Source of the DNA: Kitasatospora sp. NBC_01250
Lineage (GTDB): Bacteria; Actinomycetota; Actinomycetes; Streptomycetales; Streptomycetaceae
Reading direction: 5' to 3'
Assembly: GCF_036226465.1 (NCBI RefSeq)
Contig: NZ_CP108476.1
Location: forward strand, 7,564,001 to 7,628,000
DNA length: 64,000 nucleotides
The position numbers were made by a program, and so were the translations under genes. Positions 23,739-31,961 of this stretch are shown here, in pieces. Position 1 is the first letter of the stretch. The number at the start of each line of letters is the position of its first letter. Below the pieces are notes generated by a model. It saw nothing but the letters and a program-made list of their open reading frames with translations, made no database searches and was not told where the DNA came from.

Positions 23739-24772
23739 CGGGCGGCCCGCCGGGCCAGCAGGGCGAGCAGCGGGGCGCCGAGGAAGGCGGTGACGATGCC
23801 GACCTCCAGCTCGGAGGGGCGGATCACCAGCCGCCCGAGCACATCGGCGGCCAGCAGCAGGATCGGACCGCCGATCAGGCAGCCGGGCAGCAGCAGCCGG
23901 TGGTCGTTGCCGAACACCTGGCGGCACAGGTGCGGGGCGGCCAGGCCGACGAAGGCGATCGGCCCCGCCACCGCCACTGCGCCGGCCGCCAGCAGCACCA
24001 CGCTCAGCCCGGCGGCGCCGCGGATCCGGGCCACCGGCACGCCCAGCGCCTGGGCGGCCTCGTCGCCGAGCGCGAGCGCGTTGAGCGCCGGGGCGACGGC
24101 GATCGCCAGCACCAGGCCGAGGACCAGCAGCGGCAGCACCGGCGTCAGCACGTCGAGCCCGCGCCCGTCCAGCGAGCCGACCAGCCAGAACCGCGCCTCG
24201 TCCAGAGTCCGGCGGCTGAACAGCATCAGCGCGGAGGTCCAGGAGGTCAGCACCGCGGCCAGCACGGTACCGCCGAGCGCGAGCTTGGTCGGGTCGAGAT
24301 CGCCGGTCTGCCGGGCCATCGCGTGCGCGGCCAGCGCGGCCACCGTCGCACCGGCCACGGCGAACCAGACGTACTGGACGGGCTGGTGGAGGTGCAGCGC
24401 GTAGATGGCGGTGACCACCGCGAAGCTCGCGCCGGCGTTGATGCCCAGGGTGGTGGGTGAGGCCAGCGGGTTGCGGGTGGCGCCCTGCGCGATGGCGCCG
24501 GCCGCGCCGAGCGCCGCGCCGACCACCAGTCCGAGCACCGTGCGCGGCACCCGAAGGCCCGTCACCACCTGGGCGCCGGTGTCGGTCGGCTTGGCCGAGC
24601 CGCTCAGCGCGTCGAGGACGGTGGACAGCGGGACCGAGCGCGAGCCCAGCGCCAGGCTCGCTGCCAGGCAGAGCAGCAGGACAGCGAGGCTCAGGGCGAA
24701 CAGCAGGGTCTGCCGGGGTGCCGACGAGCGCTGGGCCGGGCCGGCGGGGGCCGGCAGGTCGATTCTCAACAC
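23735..24772 (-). CDS. FecCD-type siderophore permease 1, first gene of iron-regulated operon
   Basis: 345 residues from GTG 24772. Motifs LRVPRTVLGLVVGAALGAAG, ATRNPLASPTTLGINAGASF and GPIAFVGLAAPHLCRQVFG mark the FecCD family. The ribosome binding site is weak. An iron box lies 11 bases upstream of the start, so transcription of the whole downstream set should be shut off when iron is abundant. Confidence 0.92.
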   Translation of the reverse strand: MLRIDLPAPAGPAQRSSAPRQTLLFALSLAVLLLCLAASLALGSRSVPLSTVLDALSGSAKPTDTGAQVVTGLRVPRTVLGLVVGAALGAAGAIAQGATRNPLASPTTLGINAGASFAVVTAIYALHLHQPVQYVWFAVAGATVAALAAHAMARQTGDLDPTKLALGGTVLAAVLTSWTSALMLFSRRTLDEARFWLVGSLDGRGLDVLTPVLPLLVLGLVLAIAVAPALNALALGDEAAQALGVPVARIRGAAGLSVVLLAAGAVAVAGPIAFVGLAAPHLCRQVFGNDHRLLLPGCLIGGPILLLAADVLGRLVIRPSELEVGIVTAFLGAPLLALLARRAAR

Positions 24773-24782
24773 GAGATCAATA

Positions 24783-24801
24783 TTAGGTTAGGCAAACCTA
24801 A
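24783..24801. promoter_or_regulatory. Iron box 1 (TTAGGTTAGGCAAACCTAA)
   Basis: Matches 17 of 19 positions of the actinobacterial DtxR/DmdR/IdeR consensus TTAGGTTAGGCTCACCTAA. It is adjacent to the start of permease 1 and is expected to repress the minus-strand siderophore operon when bound by Fe2+-loaded DmdR1. Confidence 0.9.
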
Positions 24802-24819
24802 GAAAGTCAAGCTCGCCTA

Positions 24820-24838
24820 TAAGGTGAGCCTTACCTTA
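24820..24838. promoter_or_regulatory. Iron box 2 (TAAGGTGAGCCTTACCTTA)
   Basis: On the minus strand it reads TAAGGTAAGGCTCACCTTA, matching 16 of 19 positions of the DtxR-family consensus. It lies 36 bases upstream of the FhuF-like gene and 18 bases from box 1, so both divergent promoters can be controlled together. Confidence 0.85.
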
Positions 24839-24873
24839 CTCTGAAGATCCGAATCTGACGGGGAGTTCTCGCG

Positions 24874-25731
24874 ATGGTCGAAACGCTGATGGTGCCCCCG
24901 GGGTTGACGCCCCGTACGGCCCCCGAGCTCCTCGCCGACGCCTGCCGGCAGCTGAACGCCGACTGTCCGGCGCTGCGGGTGCGGGTGTGCGAGGAGGGCG
25001 GGCCGGGGTCGGCGCCGGAGCCGACCGGCTGGGTCGCGGCCCGCGACTTCGCGCAGCGGATGGACGAGCTGGTCGCCGGCGAGGCCCGCCGGATCCGCGC
25101 CGACCACGGCTGCGCGGTGCCCCCGCACGTGTCGGCCGCCCGCCTGCTGCACCACTACCTCTGGTCGGTCTGCCTGCTCGCCGTCGGGCCCTGGTACTTG
25201 GAGCGCCGGGTCCCCGTGCTCGGCGCCGATCAGCTGTGGATCGCGCCGCACAGCGGTGAACTGGCCTTCCGGCCCGGCGGTTTCGCCTGCCTGTCCGACG
25301 ATCCGGCGGCCCGGGGCGTGGCGGGTGTGCGGGTGGTGCCGGGCGGGTCCGAGCTGCGCGCGGAGCTGCGCGCGGCGGTGGCGGAGCACGCCGAGCCGGT
25401 GCTGGCAGCCTTCCGTCCGGTCGCCAAGCGCGGCAGCCGTGCGCTGTGGGGGATGGTCACCGACGACCTGGTCTCCGCGCTCTGGTACCTGGGCCGCGAA
25501 CTCGGCCGGGAGGAGGACGCGGTGGCGCGGGCCGCGGAGCTGCTGCCCGGCGGCACGGCGCCGATGGTCGGCTCGGCCGACTTCCGGCGCCTGGCGGGCA
25601 GCGGCGGCGCCGAGCACCTGACGCGCACCCGGCTGGGCTGCTGCCTCTACTACGTGGTGCGCCCGGCCGACACCTGCATCACCTGCCCGCGCACGGGGGA
25701 CGAGGAACGGGTGCGCAGGTTGGAGGCCTGA
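24874..25731 (+). CDS. FhuF-like [2Fe-2S] ferric-siderophore reductase
   Basis: 285 residues with GGGGAG 8 bases upstream. The C-terminal cluster Cys256, Cys257, Cys268 and Cys271 (CC-x10-C-x2-C) is the FhuF signature that holds an unusual [2Fe-2S] centre. The mid-region has HHYLWSVCLLAVGPWYL, which fits the FhuF N-terminal half. FhuF-type proteins reduce Fe(III) in the cytoplasm to release it from the siderophore. Divergent from the siderophore operon and sharing two iron boxes, it completes the iron acquisition route. Confidence 0.85.
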   Translation: MVETLMVPPGLTPRTAPELLADACRQLNADCPALRVRVCEEGGPGSAPEPTGWVAARDFAQRMDELVAGEARRIRADHGCAVPPHVSAARLLHHYLWSVCLLAVGPWYLERRVPVLGADQLWIAPHSGELAFRPGGFACLSDDPAARGVAGVRVVPGGSELRAELRAAVAEHAEPVLAAFRPVAKRGSRALWGMVTDDLVSALWYLGRELGREEDAVARAAELLPGGTAPMVGSADFRRLAGSGGAEHLTRTRLGCCLYYVVRPADTCITCPRTGDEERVRRLEA

Positions 25732-25747
25732 ACAGGTAGGCGTCGCC

Positions 25748-26752
25748 TCAGAGTTCCAGCCACCCGTTGCCGCCGTACCAGTGGCCGCCGGCGCGCAGGT
25801 GGTCGACCAGGGCCCGCTCCAGGGTGGTGCTCGCGGGCAGTGCGTCGAGGGGCGGGTCGGGAGTGCCGAAGACGTACACGAGCGGCGCGGTGTCGTCCGG
25901 CTCGGTCTGCTCGTAGCACGGGTGGAACCGGTCCTGGAAGCGGAGCAGGTTGGCGCCGGCCGGCAGGTAGCCGCGCAACTGCGGGTCGAGCAGCCAGGAG
26001 TGGCAGGTGGCGACGGTGAGCGGCTGCTCGGGGAAGTGCCGGGGGAAGAACGCGCGGGCCCGCGCCAGCGCGTCCTCGCAGGCGGCGGGCGTCAACGGGC
26101 CCAGGTGGTCCGGGATGTGGATCGCCAGGCTGGGGGTGCCCGGCCCGTACGGCAGCCCCGCGGCCGCGACCGACTGCCCGCAGCGCCCGCCGAGCCGGGT
26201 GCGCTCGAACTGCAGCCGCCCCAGCTGGTAGAGCTCCCCGCGCACGTGGTGCGCGAACCAGTGCGGGTGCAGCAGGCCGCCGGTGCCGTGGCGGCGCCGG
26301 TGCAGGGCCATGGTGCGGCCGAGATCGGCGAGCGTGTGCCGGGAGACCTCCACGGGGATGCCGCGCTGCCGGTGGTAGGCGCGGGTGTGGGGGAGTGCGG
26401 TCAGATGGACCAGGACCGGGAACCAGCGGCCGAACGCCGCGAGCCCCGGCGGCAGCGGGGGCAGTGGCGGCGGCTCGGGCGCTGGCCGCCCCACCGTGCC
26501 GATCTCCCGGACGAGTCGTGCGGCGCAGCGCTCCACCAGCCGGCCGGCGACCGGCTCCCCGGCCGTGAGCGCGCAGGCGGCCAGCAACGGGTTGATGTCC
26601 TCGTGCGGCACCGTCAGGTCCAGCAGTCGCCCCGGCAGTTGGCCGGCCTCGGGCAGCCGCACCCCGGTCGGCCAGGCGTCCTGTGGCGCCTGCCGGTCCC
26701 ACCAGCGGGTCAGGCCCTGGTCGGCTCGCAGCAGCTGGCCCAACGCACCCAT
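25748..26752 (-). CDS. Acyltransferase-domain protein (GNAT-like C-terminal, DUF5596 type)
   Basis: 334 residues from ATG 26752 after GGGAGGGGAG. The C-terminal half has the recognisable LYQLGRLQFERTRLGG, LAIHIPDHLGPLTPAACEDA, RAFFPRHFPEQPLTVATCHS and WLLDPQLRGYLPAGANLLRF segments of proteins annotated as acyltransferase with a GNAT-like C-terminal domain. A biochemical substrate is not known to me. The gene is convergent with the FhuF-like gene, 16 bases apart, and divergent from ku. Confidence 0.75.
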   Translation of the reverse strand: MGALGQLLRADQGLTRWWDRQAPQDAWPTGVRLPEAGQLPGRLLDLTVPHEDINPLLAACALTAGEPVAGRLVERCAARLVREIGTVGRPAPEPPPLPPLPPGLAAFGRWFPVLVHLTALPHTRAYHRQRGIPVEVSRHTLADLGRTMALHRRRHGTGGLLHPHWFAHHVRGELYQLGRLQFERTRLGGRCGQSVAAAGLPYGPGTPSLAIHIPDHLGPLTPAACEDALARARAFFPRHFPEQPLTVATCHSWLLDPQLRGYLPAGANLLRFQDRFHPCYEQTEPDDTAPLVYVFGTPDPPLDALPASTTLERALVDHLRAGGHWYGGNGWLEL

Positions 26753-26899
26753 CGGCGGTTCTCCCCTCCCGGCTCGCAACCGCGCCAGGCTACTGCGCGG
26801 GGCCCCGCGGGAGGTTCCGCCGACCGGGTCCGCTCGGCGGCATGCTTGATGATCCGGTGAAATACTTGGAGGCCCGGTGAAGGCAAGGAGGTGGTGGCG

Positions 26900-27949
26900 A
26901 TGGCCAGGCCGATCTGGACGGGCACGCTGAGTTTTGGACTGGTCACCGTACCGGTCGGCCTGTACTCGGCGACCGAGGACCACTCCGTGCACTTCCGCCA
27001 GCTGCAGCGCGGGACCTCCGACCGGGTGCGCAACCAGCGGGTCAACGAGCGGACCGGTGAGGAGGTCGAGTTCCGCGAGGTGGTCAAGGGCTTCGAACTG
27101 GCCGAGGGCGAGTACGTGGTGCTGGAGCCCGCCGAGCTGGAGCAGATCTCACCGGGACGGTCCAAGTCCATCGAGATCAGCGGTTTCGTGGACCTGGCCG
27201 AGGTGGACCCGATCTACTTCGACAGGACGTACTACCTCGGGCCGCGCGGCAAGGAGTACGCGCGGGTCTACGGGCTGCTGCACCGCGCGCTGGCGGACAC
27301 CAACCGGGCGGGGCTGGCCACCTTCGTGATGCGCGGCAAGCAGTACCTGGCGGCGGTGCGGGTGGAGGGCGACGTGCTGGTGCTGCAGACCATGCACTAC
27401 GCCGAGGAGGTGCGTGATCCGCACCAGGAGATCGACAACCTGCCCGAGACGGTGGCCGAGCCCTCCGAGAAGGAGCTGGCGGCGGCCCGCCAGCTGATCG
27501 AGATGCTCAGCGCCGAGTGGAATCCGGCCGACTACCACGACAGCTACACCGAGCAGGTGCGCGAGCTGGTCGAGGCGAAGCTGGCGGGCAAGGAGGTGGT
27601 CACCGCCGCACCCGCGCCGGAGTCCACCAATGTGGTCGACCTGATGGCGGTCCTGGAGCGCAGCCTGAAGCAGGCCGGCAGCGAGGAGCCGGAGCCGGCC
27701 GCCGCGCCCGCCGCCAAGAGCCCCGCCGCGAAGAGCCCCGCCGCGAAGAGCAAGGGCAAGGGCAGGGCGGCGCAGGAGCCGGACGAGCCGTCGGCCGGGC
27801 TGGACGGGCTGAGCAAGGCGCAGCTCTACCAGCTGGCGACCGAGCGCGACATCGCCGGCCGGTCCTCGATGACGCGGGACCAACTGCTCGAAGCCCTCCA
27901 GGGCGCGGGCAAGGGCGCGAAGAAGCGCAGGCTCCGCGCGGTCTCCTGA
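26900..27949 (+). CDS. ku: Ku protein, non-homologous end joining
   Basis: 349 residues from ATG 26900, 9 bases after AAGGAGG; GTG codons at 26891 and 26894 are alternatives, but MARPIWTGTLSFGLVTVPVG is the conserved start. Bacterial Ku forms a homodimer ring on DNA ends and recruits LigD. The core runs to about residue 255. A Lys/Ala/Pro linker with the repeat AAKSPAAKSPAAKSKGKGR follows. Residues about 305-335 (GLSKAQLYQLATERDIAGRS) resemble a SAP/Rho-N DNA-binding helix pair. It is convergent with the LigD polymerase gene, 16 bases apart. Confidence 0.95.
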   Translation: MARPIWTGTLSFGLVTVPVGLYSATEDHSVHFRQLQRGTSDRVRNQRVNERTGEEVEFREVVKGFELAEGEYVVLEPAELEQISPGRSKSIEISGFVDLAEVDPIYFDRTYYLGPRGKEYARVYGLLHRALADTNRAGLATFVMRGKQYLAAVRVEGDVLVLQTMHYAEEVRDPHQEIDNLPETVAEPSEKELAAARQLIEMLSAEWNPADYHDSYTEQVRELVEAKLAGKEVVTAAPAPESTNVVDLMAVLERSLKQAGSEEPEPAAAPAAKSPAAKSPAAKSKGKGRAAQEPDEPSAGLDGLSKAQLYQLATERDIAGRSSMTRDQLLEALQGAGKGAKKRRLRAVS

Positions 27950-27965
27950 CGCACGCCCCCGTCCC

Positions 27966-28868
27966 TCACCCGTTCGGCGGCAGCTGGTGGGCCCGGGCGG
28001 GGTCGGTGAGGCCGGCGTGCCGGTCACCCGTCCCGGTCAGCCGCGCCACCACCTGGTCGGCGGTGAAGACCAGCTGCTCGGGGCGCCGGCACTCGGTCAC
28101 CTCGCGCCAGTCGAGCGGTGCGGAGACGGTCGGCTCGGGGCGGGCACGCAGCGAGTAGGCGGCCACCGTGGTCTTGGCGCTGTTGTTCTGCGACCAGTCG
28201 ACGAAGACCCGGCCCGTGCGCAGCCGCTTGGTCATCTGGTCGACCACCAGCTCCGGCAGCGCCCGGCGCAGGCGCCCGGCGAGGTCGCGGGCGTAGTGCT
28301 GCACCCGTTCGGCGGGCGCGGGCACCAGGGGCACGCTCAGGTGCAGGCCCTTGCTCCCGGTGGTCTTGGGCCAGCAGTCCAGCCCGTCCGCCGCGAGGAG
28401 CTCGCGCGCGGCGAGTGCGACCCGGCAGCACTCGACGACGCTCGTCCCCTCGCCGGGATCCAGGTCGATGATCAGCCGGTCGTGGGTGTCCGGTTCCGCG
28501 CGCCACTGCGGGACGTGGAACTCCAGGCACCCCAGGTTGGCCGCCCAGAGCAGCGTGGGCAGGTCGGCCACCACGGCCTGCCGCATGGTCTCCTGGCGGT
28601 GCCGCACCTCCAGGGCGGTCACCCAGGCCGGGGCGCCCGGTGGGACCCGTTTGGCCCAGAAGTGCTGCCCCTCGACCCCCTCCGGCAGGCGCAGGAAGCT
28701 GGCCGGGCGCCCGGCCAGCTGCGGCAGCATCGCGGGCGCCACCAGGGTGTAGTACCGCAGCACGGCGGCCTTGGTGTAGCCGGTGCGCGGATAGAGCACG
28801 CGGTCCAGATGGGTCAGCCGCAGTCGGCGGCCGGCCACCTCGGTCACGGTGGCGGTGGGGTCGGGCAT
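27966..28868 (-). CDS. ligD: LigD-type primase-polymerase (stand-alone PolDom)
   Basis: 300 residues from ATG 28868. Family motifs are LTHLDRVLYPRTGYTKAAV near 19-37, the catalytic IIDLDPGEG near 140 with two metal Asp, TTGSKGLHLSVPL near 174, and RVFVDWSQNNSAKTTVAAYS near 225. It adds ribo- or deoxynucleotides at broken DNA ends before ligation with Ku. There is no ligase or 3'-phosphoesterase domain, so a separate ATP-dependent ligase must be supplied elsewhere. Confidence 0.93.
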   Translation of the reverse strand: MPDPTATVTEVAGRRLRLTHLDRVLYPRTGYTKAAVLRYYTLVAPAMLPQLAGRPASFLRLPEGVEGQHFWAKRVPPGAPAWVTALEVRHRQETMRQAVVADLPTLLWAANLGCLEFHVPQWRAEPDTHDRLIIDLDPGEGTSVVECCRVALAARELLAADGLDCWPKTTGSKGLHLSVPLVPAPAERVQHYARDLAGRLRRALPELVVDQMTKRLRTGRVFVDWSQNNSAKTTVAAYSLRARPEPTVSAPLDWREVTECRRPEQLVFTADQVVARLTGTGDRHAGLTDPARAHQLPPNG

Positions 28869-28951
28869 GGCACCGATGGTGGCAGCCCGCGCCCACCGCG
28901 GCCCGGCGCGTCGTGGACGGCGCGCGGGAGGACCCGTCCGATGATGGGCGG

Positions 28952-29992
28952 ATGACCGACCCGACGGACCCGATCGCGGCCCTGGAACGGATCGCCTTCC
29001 TGCTGGAGCGGGAGCACGCCTCCACCTACCGGGTCCAGGCCTTCCGCCGGGCGGCCGACACCCTGCGGTCCAGGACCGAGCTGCCCCGCACCACCGCCGG
29101 GCTGGCCGCACTGCCCGGGCTCGGGCCGGTCACCGCCGCCGTGGTCGGCCAGGCGCGCGACGGCCGCACCCCCGACTACCTGGCCGAGCTGGAGCAGCGG
29201 GCCGCCGCCCCGCTGGCCGAGCTCGACCCCGCGGCCGCCGCCCTGCGCGCCGCCCTGCGCGGCGACTGCCACCTCCACTCCGACTGGTCGGACGGCGGCA
29301 GCCCGATCGAGCTGATGGCCCGCACCGCCCGCGACCTCGGTCACGAGTGGGCGGTGCTCACCGACCACTCGCCCCGGCTCACCGTGGCCCGTGGCCTGAG
29401 CGCCGAGCGGCTGCGCCAACAGCTCGACGTGGTGGCCGAGGTGAACCGCGAACTGGCGCCGTTCCGGCTGCTCACCGGGATCGAGTGCGACATCCTGGAC
29501 GACGGTTCGCTCGACCAGGAGGCCGAGCTGCTGGCCGAGTTGGACGTGGTGGTCGCCTCCGTCCACTCCAAGCTGCGGATGGCGGCGGGGCCGATGACCC
29601 GGCGGCTGCTGGCCGCGGTCGCCAACCCGCTGGTCGACGTGCTCGGCCACTGCACCGGGCGGCTGCTCGGTGACAAGCCGCGCCCGGAGTCGGAGTTCGA
29701 CGCGGCGCAGGTCTTCGCGGCCTGTGCCGAGCACGGCACGGCCGTGGAGATCAACTCCCGCCCCGAGCGGCTGGATCCGCCGCTGCGCCTGCTGCGCCAG
29801 GCCGAGGCGGCGGGCTGCCTCTTCTCGCTGGACACCGACGCGCACGCCCCCGGCCAGCTGACCTGGCAGGACCACGGGTGCGTGCGGGCCGCGCAGGCCG
29901 GAGTGCCCGCGGAACGGGTGGTCACCACCTGGCCGGTGGAGCGGCTGCTCGACTGGACGCGTTCCGGCCGGGGCCGTACCGCCGGGGCCTGA
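28952..29992 (+). CDS. PHP-domain protein with N-terminal helix-hairpin-helix (PolX-like C-terminal half)
   Basis: 346 residues from ATG 28952. Residues 5-70 hold helical repeats with a hairpin TAGLAALPGLGPVTAAVVG that binds DNA in PolX/Pol beta proteins. The PHP metal-binding motifs are GDCHLHSDWSDGG near 103, LTDHS near 132, TGIEC near 172, SVHSK near 202, HCTGRLLG near 230, EINSRP and DTDAHAPGQL near 283. The nucleotidyltransferase domain of PolX is absent. PHP domains act as phosphatases or 3'-5' exonucleases. Divergent from the ligD polymerase gene by 83 bases and near ku, so a DNA-end-cleaning role is plausible. Confidence 0.85.
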   Translation: MTDPTDPIAALERIAFLLEREHASTYRVQAFRRAADTLRSRTELPRTTAGLAALPGLGPVTAAVVGQARDGRTPDYLAELEQRAAAPLAELDPAAAALRAALRGDCHLHSDWSDGGSPIELMARTARDLGHEWAVLTDHSPRLTVARGLSAERLRQQLDVVAEVNRELAPFRLLTGIECDILDDGSLDQEAELLAELDVVVASVHSKLRMAAGPMTRRLLAAVANPLVDVLGHCTGRLLGDKPRPESEFDAAQVFAACAEHGTAVEINSRPERLDPPLRLLRQAEAAGCLFSLDTDAHAPGQLTWQDHGCVRAAQAGVPAERVVTTWPVERLLDWTRSGRGRTAGA

Positions 29993-30064
29993 ACGGCGCA
30001 TTGACACCCCGGCGGTACGGTCCCTAGCGTGAGCCGCTCGACTACCGGCCAGTAGGGATCAGTC

Positions 30065-31279
30065 ATGGACTCCGATCGCCCCTATGATCTCGTCCTCTTC
30101 GGCGCCACCGGCTTCACCGGCCGGCTGACCGCCGAGTACCTCGCCCGCGCGGTGCCCGAGGGCTGCCGCTGGGCGCTGGCCGGCCGCGACCCGGCCAAGC
30201 TGCGCCAGGTGCGGGACGAACTCGCCGCCATCGACCCCGGGTCGGCCGAGTTGCCACTGCTCACCGCGGATGCCGCCGACCGGGCGGCGCTGCGCGAGGT
30301 GGCCGGCTCGGCCAGGGTGGTCGTCTCCACCGTCGGGCCCTACCTGCGCCACGGCGAGCCGCTGGTCGCCGCCTGCGCCGACGCCGGCACCGACTACCTC
30401 GACCTGACCGGCGAGTTCGAGTTCGTGGACCGGATGTACCTGCTGCACCACGAGCGGGCCAGGGCCACCGGTGCCCGGCTGGTGCACACCTGCGGCTTCG
30501 ACTCGGTCCCGTACGACCTCGGGGTGCTCTTCACCCTCGGCCGGCTGCCCATCGCCACCAAGGACCTCCCGGTCTCGGTGAGCGGTTTCGTCCGCGCCGG
30601 CGGCAGCTTCTCGGGCGGCACCTTCGCCTCCGCGCTCGTCGCGATGTCCCGTCCGCGGGCGATGGCGCGGGCGGCCCGGGAGCGGCAGGCGGTGGAGGAC
30701 CGCCCGGTGGGCCGGCGGATCCAGGTCACTCCGGACCGGCCGCGCTGGTCGCCCGAGGCGCGGGCCTGGGCCTGGCCGTTGCCGACCATCGACGCGCAGG
30801 TCGTCGGGCGCTCGGCCGCCGCGCTGGACGACTACGGCCCGGACTTCCGCTACCGGCACTACGCCGCCGTCAAGCACCTGGCGGTCGCGCTCGGTGGCAG
30901 CGCGGGCATCGCGGCGGTGCTGGCGGCAGCCCAGCTCCCGTTCACCCGCAAGGCGTTGGGCGCGCTGCTCAAGCCCGGACAGGGGCCGAGCGTCGCGCAG
31001 CGGGCGAAGTCCTGGTTCACCGTCAGGTTCGTCGCGGAGAGCGGCGGGGCCCGGGTCTACACCGAGGTGAGCGGGGGCGACCCGGGCTACACCGAGACGG
31101 CGAAGATCCTGGGCGAGGCGGCGCTCTGCCTGGCCTTCGACGAACTGCCGGTGACGGCCGGTCAGGTGACGCCGGCGGCGGCGATGGGTACGGCGCTGAT
31201 CGAGCGGCTGCGCACGGCCGGGATCCGGTTCACCGTGCTCGCCAAGCCGCCGGGTGCGGCGCCGCGCCGGATGGTGTGA
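30065..31279 (+). CDS. Saccharopine dehydrogenase-like / trans-acting enoyl reductase family protein
   Basis: 404 residues. The N-terminal Rossmann fold has YDLVLFGATGFTGRLTAEYL with the dinucleotide-binding GATGFTG at about 13-19, and VVVSTVGPYLRHGEPLVAAC follows. Such proteins are NAD(P)-dependent reductases; mycobacterial members serve in trans as enoyl reductases in lipid synthesis. No polyketide or lipid gene is nearby, so the substrate is unknown. It appears monocistronic. Confidence 0.82.
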   Translation: MDSDRPYDLVLFGATGFTGRLTAEYLARAVPEGCRWALAGRDPAKLRQVRDELAAIDPGSAELPLLTADAADRAALREVAGSARVVVSTVGPYLRHGEPLVAACADAGTDYLDLTGEFEFVDRMYLLHHERARATGARLVHTCGFDSVPYDLGVLFTLGRLPIATKDLPVSVSGFVRAGGSFSGGTFASALVAMSRPRAMARAARERQAVEDRPVGRRIQVTPDRPRWSPEARAWAWPLPTIDAQVVGRSAAALDDYGPDFRYRHYAAVKHLAVALGGSAGIAAVLAAAQLPFTRKALGALLKPGQGPSVAQRAKSWFTVRFVAESGGARVYTEVSGGDPGYTETAKILGEAALCLAFDELPVTAGQVTPAAAMGTALIERLRTAGIRFTVLAKPPGAAPRRMV

Positions 31280-31304
31280 CCCCGGGCCGGCCGGGCCGGC
31301 CGTC

Positions 31305-31336
31305 CGGATCGACTGTCGAACGGATCGACTGTCGAA
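31305..31336. repeat. Perfect 16-bp tandem duplication
   Basis: CGGATCGACTGTCGAA occurs twice head-to-tail between the saccharopine-like gene and the DUF4259 gene. It contains the near-palindrome TCGACTGTCGA and may be an operator pair. Confidence 0.6.
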
Positions 31337-31430
31337 CGGCTCGGGTGACCGGTATCCGGTCGGTGCTCTCCGCGATTGTCAGTGGCCGCTGCCAGGGTGG
31401 TCGGTGAACACTCGAACAAGGAGCGCAGTC

Positions 31431-31838
31431 ATGGGTACCTGGGACGCCGGCCCGTTCGACAACGACACCGCCGCGGATTTCGCCGGCCGGCTGGACGCCG
31501 CCGTTCCCGAACGTCGCACCGGCCTGCTGCGCGCGGCGCTGGAGCAGGCGCTGGTGCCGGGCTACCTGGAGAGCGACGAGGCGGCGGAGGCCGTGGCCGC
31601 CGCCGCCCTGGTGGCCGCGCAGTGTCCGGGCGGCGAGCCGGTGGATCCGGCGTACGGGCCGAAGTCGCCGATCCCGCTGGTCGGTGCGGAGCTGGCCGAT
31701 CTGGCCGTCCGGGTGCTGGACCGGGTCGGCCTGCCGGAGTGCGAGCTCGCCGAACTGTGGGCGGACTCCGGCGAGGAGGAGCGCTGGCGCGAGCGGCTGG
31801 CGCGGCTGCGCGGCGTGCTCGCCGGGAGCGGCGGCTGA
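31431..31838 (+). CDS. DUF4259 protein
   Basis: 135 residues with AAGGAG 7 bases upstream of ATG 31431. The start MGTWDAGPFDNDTAADFAG is the signature of DUF4259. The rest is helical, with DPAYGPKSPIPLVGAELADL and an acidic end. It is soluble, with no signal peptide. The function of the family is unknown; in streptomycetes these are scattered single genes. Confidence 0.85.
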   Translation: MGTWDAGPFDNDTAADFAGRLDAAVPERRTGLLRAALEQALVPGYLESDEAAEAVAAAALVAAQCPGGEPVDPAYGPKSPIPLVGAELADLAVRVLDRVGLPECELAELWADSGEEERWRERLARLRGVLAGSGG

Positions 31839-31961
31839 CGGGGCGCCGGATCCTGACGCGATCGGAACGGGCCCTGGTACGGGTGCCGGCGGGGCGTGGG
31901 ACAGGTTGTCGAGACTTCCGCTGCCCGGCCCGGCCGCGTTGCGTGATGCCGTTGCGGCCGG

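Noticed and set aside
25732..25747. Third iron box (AGGTAGGCGTCGCCT) between the FhuF-like and acyltransferase genes
   Set aside because: It matches the consensus only in part and lies between 3' ends of convergent genes, where an operator would serve no promoter.
26842..26880. 12-codon ORF (MLDDPVKYLEAR) before ku
   Set aside because: No convincing ribosome binding site of its own and it is too short to support; it could be a leader peptide, but nothing decides this.
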